Below, piece after piece: positions 14,340 through 27,985 of a DNA stretch of 64,000 nucleotides. Below the pieces are notes generated by a model. It searched no databases and had not been told where the DNA came from. It saw only the letters and a list, made by a program, of their open reading frames with translations. The position numbers and the translations under genes are program-made. The DNA comes from Varroa destructor (lineage: Eukaryota; Arthropoda; Arachnida; Mesostigmata; Varroidae). Every line of letters starts with the position of its first letter. The first letter of the stretch is position 1. Location of the stretch: assembly GCF_002443255.2 (NCBI RefSeq), contig NW_019211458.1:12953939-13017938 (forward strand), in the 5' to 3' direction.

Positions 14340-15700
14340 CTAGACGCATGCGTAATCGGCGGCGTTGTTGTTTTTGCAATCGTTGTTAGTTTAGCCTGCA
14401 TCTTCCTGTCTGAGTTTTCACGAGACGATCCTTAGTGGACTTACCGCTAATTACATTTTAATAGCCTTTTTCCTCTTCGATTTGTAGCCGCTTTTAGTTT
14501 CGTGCCGGCCCCGATGAAGATCCTCTCGCTTTTTAATTTGCTATCCGCATGACGTAGTCTATTTTTCGTCTGTGGTTCTCCGTTCTTTTTCTCTATTTTG
14601 CCGTTGCTCAGTCGGTCGGCTGTTTGCCAAGTCCCGACCGTGTGCCCACACTCAACTAACTAAAGTGTATATACATGAGTTCGTTTAAGATCATTCCCTG
14701 CGCGTCAAGCACGTCTTATGCCAAGAAACGTCTGGTCTTCGACTGTGCTCCGCGCTCTCGCATTGCGGCCATTCTACGGATGACCGACTGCACTTGTCCT
14801 TTCCCTCACACCGACGTGGACGGCGCCGAAGGCAGCCGGTTTTGAAACAGTAACATCAACGTGGACAAGTCACATGGGAGCCACACCGTCAATGTTTGTT
14901 TCAAGAAGAAGCAGCCGCCTACCAGTAACCTCATCACCATCGTTTTCACCATTAGCAACAAAATTAACAGCACTGACCTCGACAGACGGCGGTATAAGGT
15001 GTACGCCTATCTATGTGTCTCAGACACGGCGAGATCTTCGCTGCATCGTCGTGTACAGTGCATACCGCGCGTGAAAGACGCTGGTGTCAGCTTTTCCAGC
15101 TGATTACTGCTAGCTTTGGCGGAGCAGCTGCAAGCATCCGCACGAACGGTAGCTCCGACAGTAGCACTGCTATCGGTGGAGTCACAGCCATGACTTGCGT
15201 CGTCGCCGCTGATGCTGCGGTTACCATCACCCTCTGTTCTTCCGCCAGCGCTGCCAGTTGCGATATTCCTCGTCTGCGTATTCGTATTTTTCCAACTAAA
15301 GAGGGCGGGTTGGCAAGTGCAACGCGCGGATAAACACCCGAAGTCAGCCACCCGGACCGCCTTCCCATAAAAGTTCTCGATTGGGCTCACGCTGGTGGCG
15401 ACAACAATGAAGCGGACAACAACAACACTCGCTGCAATTTTGACTATTACTGCCGTCGCTAGCCGCAACTCACGACGAACCGTCGACGTTACTATATTGA
15501 CGACGAAAATAGGTAGACAGATAGATAGATAGATGGGGGCGTGGCTGTACAGAAGAGCAGACGCTTCTATCTTCCGTCGCTGGGTGCCACTGCTTCTGAT
15601 GCTGTTGAAGCTAGACAATGAGACGACGGCGCGAAGAGCTGGGCATCGTCAGCTGTCAGATTCCCCCTTGGGGCTTCTCTTCTTTGCTGCTTTTCTATTT
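14340..15700. other. GC-rich island with open frames on both strands
   Basis: A minus-strand frame of 203 codons (15618-15007) is open but starts at TTG and crosses a GATA repeat. On the + strand a frame from about 14775 to 15074 (Ser/Thr-rich, including SRRSSRLPVTSSPSFSPLAT) and another from 14861 to 15103 with strong RNY bias (NVCFKKKQPPTSNLITIVFT) overlap it. The island may be a first exon, promoter or 5' untranslated region, possibly of the zinc-finger gene downstream. The frame cannot be decided by eye. Confidence 0.35.
15513..15535. repeat. (GATA)n microsatellite
   Basis: Imperfect TAGACAGATAGATAGATAGA run of about five units. Confidence 0.85.
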
Positions 15701-17650
15701 TTTTTTGACTTATTTACTCGATTGGTTGGCTTCTATACAACGAAATACTAACATATGTTGTTGCGATGTTCGATACACAGGTTTTACTTTATACGTATTT
15801 CCTACGTAAATAGCAATACATGACAAACGATGATTAACAAAGCTAGTCTGGGCGGGTCTGAATAATTATACTATTAGTCGAGTGTCCGAGTTACTATATG
15901 AATACTCTTCCCCCAATAGAATGCTGTATATTACAAGTTGAGTTGATAGATAACACACGAGCCCTTGCAGTAACATAAATAATCTGAACATCCATAGAAA
16001 CTAACATGATCGAAATCGCCCGAATTGGGTGATGTATGTATCAGTAATAACGCATTGAACGTGTCGTATAATAGAAATGTCGACTGGCAATCGACCATTC
16101 TGTGCCTTAATGAATGGATTGATTGGGCGGAGGGGTAGGGCAATTTAGAGGCAGGTTGAAAAATCAAGGCAATAGGACAGTTCGACAGACGGTTTCGGGC
16201 CGGGAGCTGGCCACAATTATGTATATCACTGCCCGCAGCGCCATTATGGCCATCTTATCAGCACCCTCATCAGGCGCACAGCCGTCCGTGACAGCTATCT
16301 AGGTTTACAGGAATGGATCTTTTCCTGCACTGCTAAACTGAGTAACCTGTTACTGTTTGCACAGGGATCATTGTAATCACCAGCCACAAGCAACAGACGG
16401 TGATCTTTTAGGCAGAAACTGTTCTGACAGACGATAAATTTTAACCAATTTCATACCAAGCGAGGAACACGAGGGCTGTGAAGCGGAAATATGTGTACGT
16501 AGCTGGCAAAGTGGAATAAGAAAAAATCCATTATTATATTGTTATATATATATATACTGTTTCGAAGATTATGATAATAGCATAATGTTATACAAAGGGT
16601 TGACAATGAAAACCTAGTATTTTTTTTTTTTTTTATTGCGTATACAGACGCCGAGTGCAAGCAACGGTCCGAGTTTCTGAGCGGGAAGTGTGCAAAGGTA
16701 TCGCTGATTTTAACTCACTAGGCGAATAAACCTGTGCCAAGTTCAGCTAACAACCTTTAAAGTAAGCAAAGGAAAACAATTCTATACCGAGCGCTCGTCA
16801 AACATTTTTTTCATTTTGTGGCTTAAAAGGCCAAAAGTCTAAGTCTAGACAAAAAAGATGCTTATCATAATAATAAAAGTCGTGACAATGACCACCGTAC
16901 TCTTAAACGAACCAGACGGGTATCGATGTATATGTAAGTACTGTGACAATTTACAGTTATGGTATAAAAGGATGTTCATGCTTACCTAAGGCCATAATTA
17001 TCGAAAATTGTCGGCAAAATTGTTTTGCTATAGCTATGCACTATGAAAATATGGATATCATAATTTATTGCGAAAAAGTCGTATATAACGTATAGTTGAT
17101 AACGACAGGTGCCATAACGGGCGCAACTTGACATAGATACACACATATATCCTTTTGTTTTTTTTTTTAATGACGCTTGTCGTGTACTATATGTATTGCG
17201 GGCCGAGCTCCATTCAGTCACACCTAGCTCTTCAGCCAGAGGCTCAACCGTTTGAACCATCGCGCCTATATATGGCGTGTTAGAAAGAAAGTACTGTCAA
17301 CTTTTTTACTTCAAGAACAAGACAGTTCTCTAAAATTCTAATAAGAAGTTAATTGGTTACGCATTCGCCGTTATCTGCTAGAATTTTTTCATCCCTCAAC
17401 GAATTTATTCCGCTTCGTCAGATCACTTCAGGTTTGCTATTGAAAAACTCGTATAGTTTGATTTTGAGACCCCTTTCATAATCTTACGCTGTGATGGATT
17501 TATTTTCCAGCGATCGGAAGAAATAATCCGCCGGCGTTACGCTTGGTGAATACAGTGGATGCAAAACGATACGTCAATCAAGCTCTTGCAAGCGATGTCA
17601 ATGCCTTTTGCCGTATGTTTTCTGATATAACTATGGAGAAAAGTGGCCCT
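15700..17650. other. AT-rich stretch without a supported gene
   Basis: Short open frames, a poly(T) run near 16621-16634 and a small TA run near 16544-16555. Nothing supported. Confidence 0.5.
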
Positions 17651-17657
17651 ATCTTAT

Positions 17658-18377
17658 TTAACGAGTCTTCGTTGTTGCGTAACCTCGTTTACTCGATGCA
17701 GCATTTTTCAGTGTATAACACCCTTGCAGTCTTGCCGCAAAGAATCGACTTTGTCGGATTGGACTCTGGCCCGAGTCTGTGTATAAATGTATCTTCTGAA
17801 AGCACGCTTCTCGTTCTCTACTCCATATTGACGAAAAGACACCGTTTTGCCTTATTCCTGAAAGTTCAGTGTAAAAATTTTTCACTCTAGCTATGTATTC
17901 CTTGACGTTGAACGAGACGTTAAAAGGCAGTAAGAAGCAATGGTCCTTGTGCTCTTTGTCCAATTTGTAGGGCAGATAAACTTTCCATGTTCGGGTAGAT
18001 TCCATCGAGGTAGCTGATGATAATCGTCGGAACGTAGTGTACTTTTTCGGTGAATTAATAAGTTGTTTGTCGGCCATTCTCTCCCACAGGGATTTTTAGG
18101 CGTTCGATATTAACCTCGGGCACGCATCAAGTGCATCCTTCGGGCTCAAGATGTAATTTTTGAATGCAGCGAATAACGCTCCAACGGCCTTTTCCTTTAC
18201 AAAGTCCTCGCCACTCATGAGATGCAAGTATTCCGGAGAGTATTTCTGGAACTTTCTAGTTACAACGAAACACAGAATAAAAAAAGTCGTTCCTCTTCTT
18301 GAAAACTGGACTCGAAATAGAATGTTGTTACCACATGAAAGACTAATAGTGGAGAGGGCATTTTCAAGTGAGCACAT
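17658..18377 (-). pseudogene. Open frame of about 240 codons broken by one stop
   Basis: On the minus strand an ATG at 18377 opens 93 codons (MCSLENALSTISL to DACPRLISNA) ending in TAA at 18096-18098. The same frame then stays open for a further 146 codons, with an ATG six codons later at 18077, ending KRGYATTKTR at 17658. An overlapping + strand frame (17543-17890) is also open. No domain is recognised. It may be a degraded single-exon gene or a chance pair of open stretches. The single stop in an otherwise 720-bp open frame in AT-rich DNA is the only argument for coding. Confidence 0.25.
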
Positions 18378-18408
18378 TGAGAGTTAACAAGGAAACGAAA
18401 AAAACGTT

Positions 18409-18432
18409 GGAAGGAAGGCAGGCAGGCAGGCA
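18409..18432. repeat. (AAGG)(CAGG)n tetranucleotide repeat
   Basis: AAGG and CAGG units in tandem, just upstream (on the minus strand) of the broken ORF at 18377. Confidence 0.85.
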
Positions 18433-19021
18433 TAATTTTTTTGATTAACCTAACATATGGCTAGTAAGCTGAGATGTACAATAAAGCAAGCTGGTGTCTT
18501 GGCTCATATATATTCCAAGACGGTTATATAGTATGACACCATGTAGTGATTTTGATAACCTTTTAGTCTAACGGGAAAAATGGTACCATAGAACTGGCCA
18601 AGTTTTGGTGGAAACGAGCTCAGAGTATTCTTCTTTCATGTAAGAACTTTTCCATTCGAACAAAACACAGTCGCCCATATAATCCTATAATCCATATAGC
18701 GCAGTACTATATGGTTATTATTATCGACTCTATGGGAGTTGTCGTTTACTTATAAAAATCACCTTATTAAAATATTATCGACGAGGATTTGGATTGAATA
18801 ATACAAAAGATTTTCTGTGATTAAATTTTTTAACTAATAGAAAGTGGTAGGTGTTACGTTCGCCGCTCTGGAAAACATTCCGATAGTCTGTAATTGAAGT
18901 TTGAGACCTGAAGCATCTCTATGATTATCATCGCCAGCGTCATTGACGTGACTGAGTGATGATTTTTTGCTGCCCAGATTTTGTTGGTCTATGCCACCTA
19001 TTTCGACTAACTGGCAAGATT

Positions 19022-19255
19022 TCAAGAGGCTTCGCAAAACTGTGACAAGTGTTTTATCTCTCTCTCTCGCTCGCCTCTTTTGTTTAGCCTTTCTAACTTC
19101 TCTGCCTGCTTCGGGACCCCGATTTTCCCTGCAGTGTTCAGTGCTTTCGTGCTCTCAGTTGCGGTAGCTTCCGTAGCGTCGGCGTTGAAGGCGGCTCTGT
19201 GAGCAGCAGCGGTTATCCTATGATTATCTGCGTCGCCTCTCCAGACATGAAACAT
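19022..19255 (-). CDS. Candidate 77-codon ORF, Ala/Thr/Glu-rich then charged
   Basis: This ATG-initiated frame has strong RNY codon bias in its middle (RAAFNADATEATATESTKAL) and a charged, possibly helical end (KQAEKLERLNKRGEREREIK). It may be an exon of the same transcript as 19425-19508. No domain is recognised, and the opposite strand carries a 66-codon open frame. Confidence 0.25.
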   Translation of the reverse strand: MFHVWRGDADNHRITAAAHRAAFNADATEATATESTKALNTAGKIGVPKQAEKLERLNKRGEREREIKHLSQFCEAS

Positions 19256-19424
19256 CCGTTTAGAAAATTGCTAACTTCTATGTAGCACGCTTTCGGCAAT
19301 CTATTGACCGCTGTCAGAAAATCATTGTTGAATCGGCGCCGGCACTTTGAACTCGCTGTTGACGCTGCGTACGCAATTGAAACGCTGCCACTGCGGCGGT
19401 CGCTGGACCCGCTCCTTTACTTAC

Positions 19425-19508
19425 CACAGCTACTGCAGGTGGACTAACGTACAGATTGCAGTTAGCAGACAGTCTGACGCATACTGAAGTCATTATCAAC
19501 ACTTTGAC
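19425..19508 (-). CDS. Candidate 28-codon exon
   Basis: The acceptor is GTTCTTTCACAAG before 19508 and the donor is GTAAGT after 19425. It is in phase 0 at both ends and reads VKVLIMTSVCVRLSANCNLY then VSPPAVAV. If the intron is not removed, the frame stays open to 19314 with an Ala/Gln-rich continuation. A further open frame of 77 codons with an ATG (MFHVWRGDADNHR, ending HLSQFCEAS) follows on the same strand at 19255-19022. The island is GC-richer than its surroundings. The + strand is also open across part of it, so coding strand and exon chain are unproven. Confidence 0.25.
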
Positions 19509-20980
19509 CTTGTGAAAGAACGTAACTATATTTCAATAACGTGCAGATAAAGTCAACTCCAGATGTAGATAGATACTTCAGAAGCAGCTTAGATACTAAC
19601 GGGTTCTATGCGTGTACCAAAGCAGACATTTCTCCGTATCGTCAGATGAAAATAGCAGAGGAACAACAGTGAATATGCGGTTCTCATCGCAGGTTCACTG
19701 AGAAACTTACTCTGCACAATTTGACTGTGTGATTATATCGTGTATCACAGCGGATCACTCCCCCAATGACTCAGTGGCTCTTGCCGAATCACGCTAATTT
19801 TTGTAGAAATATGATAGTCAAATTTAGAAGATGGCCAGTGGCAGTCGAGAAATATATTCTAGCTTGTTTATCGAAATTTTTTTTTGTTTGCTAACATTAT
19901 TTAGTGGCAAAATGATAGACGTCGCTTCGGCGATTCGAATGTGTAACCTGCTTGCTTTCAGCTAAATCGTTAGGATGCTCGATTCGAGTTGATAGGATGT
20001 ACGTGTTCGCAGATATTTAGGCCGGCCATACCTGCGCATGGAGACACATTATACTCTTCATCTGACAGACATTACCGTAATGGATGACCAGCGACATTGA
20101 CTGATGGTCAGTTAGTGGAAAGCCATATCGGTCATGTATGTACATACATATAGCGAAAGTGTTAGTTAAACACTGTAATAGACACATGACAAATAAAGCC
20201 TCGATCGTAATTGTCGGCACGTAACGAAACTTTCCATACTCAAACAAATTATCCATTGTCCCTTCGTCATTGCCATAAATATATGTAGCCGTGGCTGATA
20301 AACCGATCCATGACACGAGTTTGGGGATAGTTTCACACCGGCCAATCAAACAAGGGAGCTGGAAAGAAACCGCTATTTAGCGCGGGTGAAAAATTCGACA
20401 GTACAGGGACGAAAGCAATCGTTTCGTAGCTTGACTGGGTAAATCTTGACCCCAGCGGATAAAGGATGAGCGTGCGAGCTGCTTTTGCTAGATATTGAAT
20501 AGCTTCATTCGTCCCTACCGCAAAGGCACTAGAACACTGATCTAGAGAGGATTCGGAATTCAGAAGTTTTCTATTCACACTTCCTTGACTGGTTTTAATT
20601 TGTCGGCACATTTGAAGTTGCACATACAAGTAAACACACAAGTTTATTTCAAAGAAGGTTACTTAAATGATATGCCACATTTCAAATGGGTTATGCGCCC
20701 AGTTGTAAGCGCCATACTGCTTACCGGTTGTTCCTAGCGCCATGTTATACGCGCCCGTTGATACACATGCCCATTTGTATAGTGGCGCTGGCCGATCAGA
20801 GATATCCGTTGTCCTAGTCCTTCTAAACTCTCCTCAGCGGGGTCAGCTTTGTTTAGCTGCTTTGACGTTGTGGCAGGCAGCTAAGCGACGTTCACTGATG
20901 TCACGTATGCGCATGTATTCGGCATTCCTCTCTTCGGCAACCGCAATTTTCGACGTTTTCTCATTTAGGGTGTAGCTTTT

Positions 20981-21076
20981 ATGTCTTTGTCCCGTTTCGA
21001 GCCCCACGATCGTAACGACTCACTGGTAACCGGCAACAGTCGCACAAGTCGACAGCTGCAGAAGCAGTCACTGATT
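20981..21076 (+). CDS. Candidate first coding exon (32 codons)
   Basis: An ATG at 20981 lies 12 bp after a possible acceptor (TTTTCTCATTTAG). It opens MSLSRFEPHDRNDSLVTGNS then RTSRQLQKQSLI, and meets a donor-like GTAAGG at 21077. If not spliced, the frame stops at 21091. The codons favour purine in first and pyrimidine in third position, as coding DNA does. No partner exon could be assigned and the minus strand is also open here, so this is a weak call. Confidence 0.2.
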
Positions 21077-22266
21077 GTAAGGCGACGGTAGCTCTTCGCA
21101 TCGTAGTTTAAGCCGTGCCATGTTCTGAGATGCAACGAGCTCCTGGATGGATGCTGAACGATGTCGGATCGAGTAGTAGCGTTTCGTTCTCGCACTAGTG
21201 TAATGGCAACATATTTGCCTACGAGGCGAAGTGACACAAAGCTGGTCCTGCGTCGACTCTGGTCTTAGACACAGCTCGGTCCTCCTGTACAAATGCAGGC
21301 AGCAATAGAAAAGGCGATGTGTGCACTCATAATGCTTTCCTTTGCTCAGTCTTTCCATGTTGCTTGCATTCTGCCTCCTACCTTGACGGATTCCTGAAGC
21401 GATGCTAAACGGCAATATCAATGCTGTGTTTAAAAAGGGGCAGCTGAGAGCTGCTTATGGAAGGGTCTTCTTTGCACGAGTGTTTTAACGGTATTTTTCA
21501 AAAAGGCGTCAGGTGTATGGAAGACAGTTGCAGTCACTCTTTCTGCTTGTCCAATGAAACGGTGTTCTCTAGTTATATGGCATACGTTTAGTCCCCCTGG
21601 TAGCGCAGCGGGTCCGCTATTTGTCCGCTAAACTTAATAACACGTAGCGGTCAAATTTGAATTTAGGAGAAGACACACTTCGTATCTTGCTCGGAACAAT
21701 GGTTTGGAGTAATGCTTGACTTCCTAAGTACTGGATATAAAGCACGAAAGACGTGTGAAATCCATTTGACCATAGCTGTCTGTTTCAGCCAGAATCGCCT
21801 CTAAGAATAGTAACTACTAGTGATTTCGTCCATTGATCGCGTACGTACGGATGCAGTAACTACAATATGACCTTGCCATGCTCCGAAGTGTCACATAGCA
21901 ACCGTTGTTGGTCGTCAATCCGCAGTAGTTGTATAGTGATGGCTAATAAGGTTCAGCGCTGAGATCGGCTGATGGGGAAGAGGTCTTGGAACAAAGTGCA
22001 AGGGAACAGACAAAGTTGTCTTTCTAGAAACACAAATAAAGCTGCAACATAAAGTAAATAAGGTAGATGGTACCTCATAGAGCTTAGTATGACTTAACCG
22101 TCTACTTGTTTTTGGATTTAGGGTTGTTTTAGGTCCGTTATATTACCGGTAATGTGCGAGCTCTTTAACGTCAGTCTGTTGCTTAAACTCAGACGTCCTG
22201 AATTACTGGTCGCAAGAAAGCAATTAAACTGTAGAATACTGTTTATGTCTATGACACATTACGTAT

Positions 22267-22291
22267 AGTATATATATATATATATATATAG
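22267..22291. repeat. (TA)n microsatellite
   Basis: About 12 TA units. Confidence 0.9.
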
Positions 22292-25200
22292 ATGGACACG
22301 TAACGGTGTTCCAAATTGACATGGAAAGCGACGATTGTCTCTTAATTCGTGTAGAAATGAAATACGTTTGTACCACTAGAACGTATAAAAACACAACTGA
22401 GCTCTCGAGCCCCTTCTATTATTCTATTTGATTAACTCTTAAATATTATTAATTTTACGAATGTCAGTTTTTTGTCATTTGTATCTAACCAACAGATATG
22501 GCCTAAAGAGAATTTATAATTTACAAACAGTCCCTCAGTAAATTGCCGTATGGCACCAGCTGGGCAGCGTCACGAACTTACTTATTACTACAACGATTAT
22601 GTTTCGGTCAAACTTTCAGCGATGACAAAAACAACAATAACAGGTTTCGCTCTCAAGTAATGTTGTTAACTTTAGTAATCATACTAATACGTCTTTGAAC
22701 TTTTCCTAATGCGATTCTTTTATGAGGCTTTGTATTTGAGCTGTCTTTCGTTCTCTATGCCCTATTTCGTCAAAAATCCAACCAAATCTAGTAACGCGCG
22801 TCTACCCAACACATCTGTGAAGCTTACTACTTTAGCAATAGAAGTTGAGCTAAAGCTATATAGGTTGTTTTTTTAATATGTGTATTTTTAAACAAACAAA
22901 TTAATCGAATATAGTTTAATTCACTCGACGGCAGACGAATTGAAAACTAACACATTTAAGGCCTCTAAGGTAAGGCCTCTGTATGGGTATTTTTAGGTAT
23001 TGAGAAAACTTTTTACGGCTATAGTCTGCATCCATATTGAATTCCTATATACTGCGAGCTACAACAATGACTTTTGAGCGAATCGAACACAAACTTTTGG
23101 AAGGATCTTAAAATATTATCGCACCTATTTCAGGCTATTGGGTTTATAGGGGCCAGGCTTAAGCAAGACTGATATCCATCTAGAGAGGATAATAGTTCAT
23201 TAACAATGGCTAATATAAAAGCATATCCCTGCCACGAGAGCAAAGACCTGTTTCTGATCAAAAGTTTTCTTACGTGTACAGCACGTTTAGTCAATTAGAT
23301 ATGTAAACCATGCCCTTTCTTGAATCAAAGTGGTGTCTTTAGCAAGTTCGAACACAAGTGGTAATCAGTTAGCAGAAAGAATAGAACCATTTTGATGGAC
23401 ATTGGTCGTCATCGGCAATTTCCGTCTCTACTAACAAAATAGTGTAGAAGAGAAAGATCTATTTCCTTTGAGACGAAAAATTCTGAAAGAAATTACAATC
23501 TATAATATATGAGAAACTGAATTTGTTTCATATATCATAAATTTGACGGGTCATTGTTCTGAAGAGAATGAGCGTACGGGACGCGAACTATTCTAGCTGA
23601 ACCTTAAAATAAGTGGAACACTTGTCAGAAAACATTTGTTTTTAAGGCTAATTAGTGCTTACATTCGTAATAATTGCTGGCTCGTATTATTTTTTGCATC
23701 TTTTAACATAAATAACTAATGTTTTTATACTCTTGTGATGTTCCAGGCAAATGACTCCACGGGCTCCCGTAGGGTACGTGCGGCATCGTGAATATTTTGT
23801 TAAAGAAATCTACAAGGAATAGACAGCTTGTCATAAGCTGTTTTCGACACAAGTTAGAGGAAAGCAAAAGGGCGAATAAATAACGCTTTGATATGTATGA
23901 ATATTTTATCAAATATTTTCATATGCTGTAACGTGTAGTCTGTCGAATTTACCTGGCACTAAGACGACGTGGTAAATATTGATATGTCAGTGCTATACAT
24001 CCGTATATACCCGGATGGGGAAGAGAATTCATCGATTTATATTTGGGTGCGGTCGATACTGGTGACGCAACACGATCCTCTGGTCTCGCTTCGACATCAC
24101 TGGCGGACTCTATGATATGGTAGACTTAAACTAAGTGGCAATCCACGCCATGTCTTCGTGACATGTCTGCATGCGCCAAGCATTACAAATGCATTTACGT
24201 TTCTGATCTAATCCTTCGTTAAGGGAGTCTAGGTGGGCCGACCGCTTCTCTGCGCAGCTGGGCCTAAAGCCCGAGTAGTTAGGATGATATATCGAAGAGC
24301 TGCTGGCGGCTGAATTGGGTACATGCTTGTTTTAATAGCAGTACCCGATCTTTTATCATAGTTAAAGGTCACTTTTGCATGAAACCCAGTTGCTTGCCTA
24401 GTTGGAACCGGAACGATATCGCTGGGAGGTGCTTTTTCAAAATGGTAATCTTCGGATGTTTAACATGAATCGACAGCGCAAATGATGCGATCATTGCTTC
24501 TGATATCGAGTGGTTACTGAAGTTTTAAACCATCGAACAAGCACCAGCCGCGCGAGAACGTCGTTCCTGTACCTATGCCGTTTCTACCCATATAAATATC
24601 GGTCCCAGAAGCGCGAATGCTAGAAATGAATCATTTTGTATCTGGAATAAATCTGGAAATAATAATTTGTTGCACCTTTTTTATGCATGCCTTACAGTTG
24701 CGTTGAGTATTCATTCATTTTTCTCCTACGATCAAAGTATTTACTATTAAATCTAAGACAAATACAGAGTACCACAAAACGATCAGATTTTGAGATCCAC
24801 TTCCATTAAACGCTCCCATAGCTGAAAGTCTACGCTAATAGCTGACTACGAGTTTTTATCAAACGCCGCCGTAATGTATTGGCCTTGTGGAGATGTGCGC
24901 CTGGGGTATTTACAGTAAAAGACGCCGATGGGCATACTGAAATTTACAGCAAGTGCCACCTCTGAAACGCTGAAGGACGTTCCCTTTTCTCAAACGTCCT
25001 GATGACTAAACCACTATGGATGGTATTTTAAATAGGATTAGTAGGCTAGGATAAAATATTTACATCATTTCATCTGTGATGTTCATGTTTCTGTCAGCGG
25101 CATGCGCCCAATGCCGTGCAAAGGCTGACTTATATTGATAGAGTAAAAAAAAATATGCAAATATATAAAGACGGTAAGTTTGTATGTGCCCGATGTTAAC

Positions 25201-27941
25201 TTAACGATTAGATTATCTTGCCGTAGTCATGCTATCGCTCCGTGTTGTGAGACAACTATAAATAGAGTCGTATGATTACGTTATATGGTTAAGGATATAA
25301 GTTGTCGTTGAAGCGTTCTACGTCATGTCTGCTTCTTTATCAGATATAAGCAAATCTGAAAAATGTTGTAAGCGAAAAAAAAAAAAAAATGTATAGGGGT
25401 TTATAAATTAAAAAATTAGATATAGGCTTTGAAGGCATGCGTACGAGACGATTATCGATTTTGTTGACTAATATTGTTTCATTATCATTGATGATTAGAG
25501 GTGTGCCTTTATTAGCCACCGTAAGGATAAGGATAAATTTATGAAGCTACTCGAAAAATTCTGTCGAATATCGCGATGCACATGACGGAACGCTTATTAG
25601 CTGGGCGTCAGGATCTGTGCTATCGCATCGTCAGATATTGCGGCAGATTTCAACCAGTAACCTCGCCATAACGTTTAAAAACAGCAGATGAAAATCACAA
25701 TAAGCAAAACAATTTATCCGAATAAGAAATCAAATATCTATGAGGTTAGTACGTTGCGATCAGGGCCCCCTTTTCTGTCAAGCACCGCGTACCAACTATC
25801 GTTCGCTCAGCTACCGTCTATCAGCTGTGAGTGTTATCGTAAAAACAACAAAAATAGTGCGCTCTAATGCTACGGCAGCGCAGTTCCGGACGTAAAACTC
25901 GAAACATATATTTGATCAAAGAACTATATACAAAAAAAAAAAACACGCGGCAGAAATATGTAGATGGGTCACGCACAAAGCAGAGTTTGCTGCCTGATAA
26001 AGGAAAAACTGGTATGTCTTATGACTTTTTCTAACTTCTGAATTGGTATTAGTTAAAATAATGCTGACACATAGAACCCCCTGTGGCGTAGGTCAGGTAG
26101 AAAGTTACAAGTGGGCGCTGGAACTGCCTGCCCGTCTGTTTTGTGCTATAATTGTACGGGAGAATCTATTTATATGTAGTCAACGATTCGGGAAAATTAA
26201 CTTTCGACCAATTTCTGCTACTAACATCGCCATATTAGAACTTGGTCCGCTGTCTTCCGCTGCCGGTACCTGAAGGCCAAGTACGTTGTCATTATGGCTG
26301 ATCGTTACGGAGAATAATATATTAACACTCATATGAGCTTTTGCTAGTTTCATGTAATGATGAAATTTATTGAGAGTTACAGAATTCGGTGTCGGCCAGA
26401 AGTCAGAGAATGTCATACTCAATATGAACACACAGCATATTTGGAAATAATTAATTAATTTTAGTTGAGAAAAGTTGAAATGTTAGCTTCAGAACTCAGA
26501 GTTGAATAAAATGTGCTGTTTTCAATTAACTGTGGGCGTTTTTCTAGCGTTTCTAGCTCGTATGTACGGTGGAGACTGTGTTGAAAAGTACGCTGCTGGT
26601 TATTGGGTTGTCGAATGGAAGCGCCCGTTTTATAACAACACGAGTACTTAATAGTTTACTGCTACGGACAAACGCTATGAATTCTAAATGCAATTGACCA
26701 TTCAGTCTGCCAAAGTAAGTTGCTCTTGGGAGGCCTCTGCGATTTATTGAAGGACCAAAACAAGGCCACGAATACAAGAAAGTTGCCATGAAACCCACAG
26801 AAAGCCAACAAGTTAGTTAACGTCAAACTTTTTTCCTTTACAAAAAGCGTCGGTTTCCCCTTTTGAATGTAACCTGTCGTTGCTTGTCGTTAAACGATAG
26901 TCTGATAATCACAATAGCATAGGGTGACTTCACTCCTAATAAATAAGACAATTAAGCGATATTTGAGGCTCGGCAAAAGAAAATGTTGTAACATTATTCC
27001 TTGCTTTTTGAGGATCATCTATCATTGATTTAAACAAACCGCTGGATCAGTTGCAAGTCGGCATATTTGATAATTTAGTTGCGGCAAAATAGACTCTTGA
27101 TGAAGTCACCAGTGACGCTTCCTATTCTTTTTACGCATGTGTTTTAATGGGAAAATGGGAAAAAATTCAATATCTGCTTGACATCCTATTGGTCAGCCGA
27201 CGTAATGCATTTCCTCTTAGAGTGTTATACTATAAATACATCAAGGAAATCCTTTTATACCTAGCTAACTTTAACGAGTTTCTGAAGCTGCTAGCCATTT
27301 GAACTAGAAACGTACGTTTACTGCGCATCAGTTCGCAGTGAACGCGTATATAGCGATAACTATAATACAAAGTAACCGAATTCGTGTTCTGCTAAAACAT
27401 TACATTTTTCCAGAATGAATTGCGACCTACTGCGAACAAACTCTGTATCGGCGCTGATTCTTATCATGAAAATAGTACTATAGATCATAGTTCTAATTGA
27501 GGTTTTCCTTGAGCACGCCGAGCATTTCCTATTAAACACTGGCCAACAAAAACGGCACTACTGTCCGTTAATAATATTATCATCATAATAATAATTATTG
27601 CTACCCATATGAGCAGTTTAACGAGCAAAAAGCAAAATATGTCAAGCTTTACCGGCGCCCATCAAGCCTCACGCTTGTAACATAAATAACAGCTGTAATA
27701 ACTAACTTTAATTTATTATTTTGCTATTCTTAACATGCTTTTTTTCGTGAAGTAACTCGATCAAATTTGGATAATACTGGGCGTTGCTTTTCCAAGCAAG
27801 TTATTTATTATTCTGTAATGCGTAGAGAAACCATTAGCAGAAATGATATCTGTCGCAGTTTGCCGGAATTCGAAGATAAAATGGCAGCTGTTCAAACATG
27901 TGTTGCCGATAATTTAGAAAATACTTTTCCGCTATTTACAT

Positions 27942-27985
27942 AAACTCAAAGGATATATATATATATATATACGTCCTTTGAGTTT
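27942..27985. repeat. 12-bp inverted repeat flanking a TA microsatellite
   Basis: The arms aaactcaaagga (27942-27953) and tcctttgagttt (27974-27985) enclose a TA run, making a self-complementary block that could form a cruciform. Confidence 0.85.
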
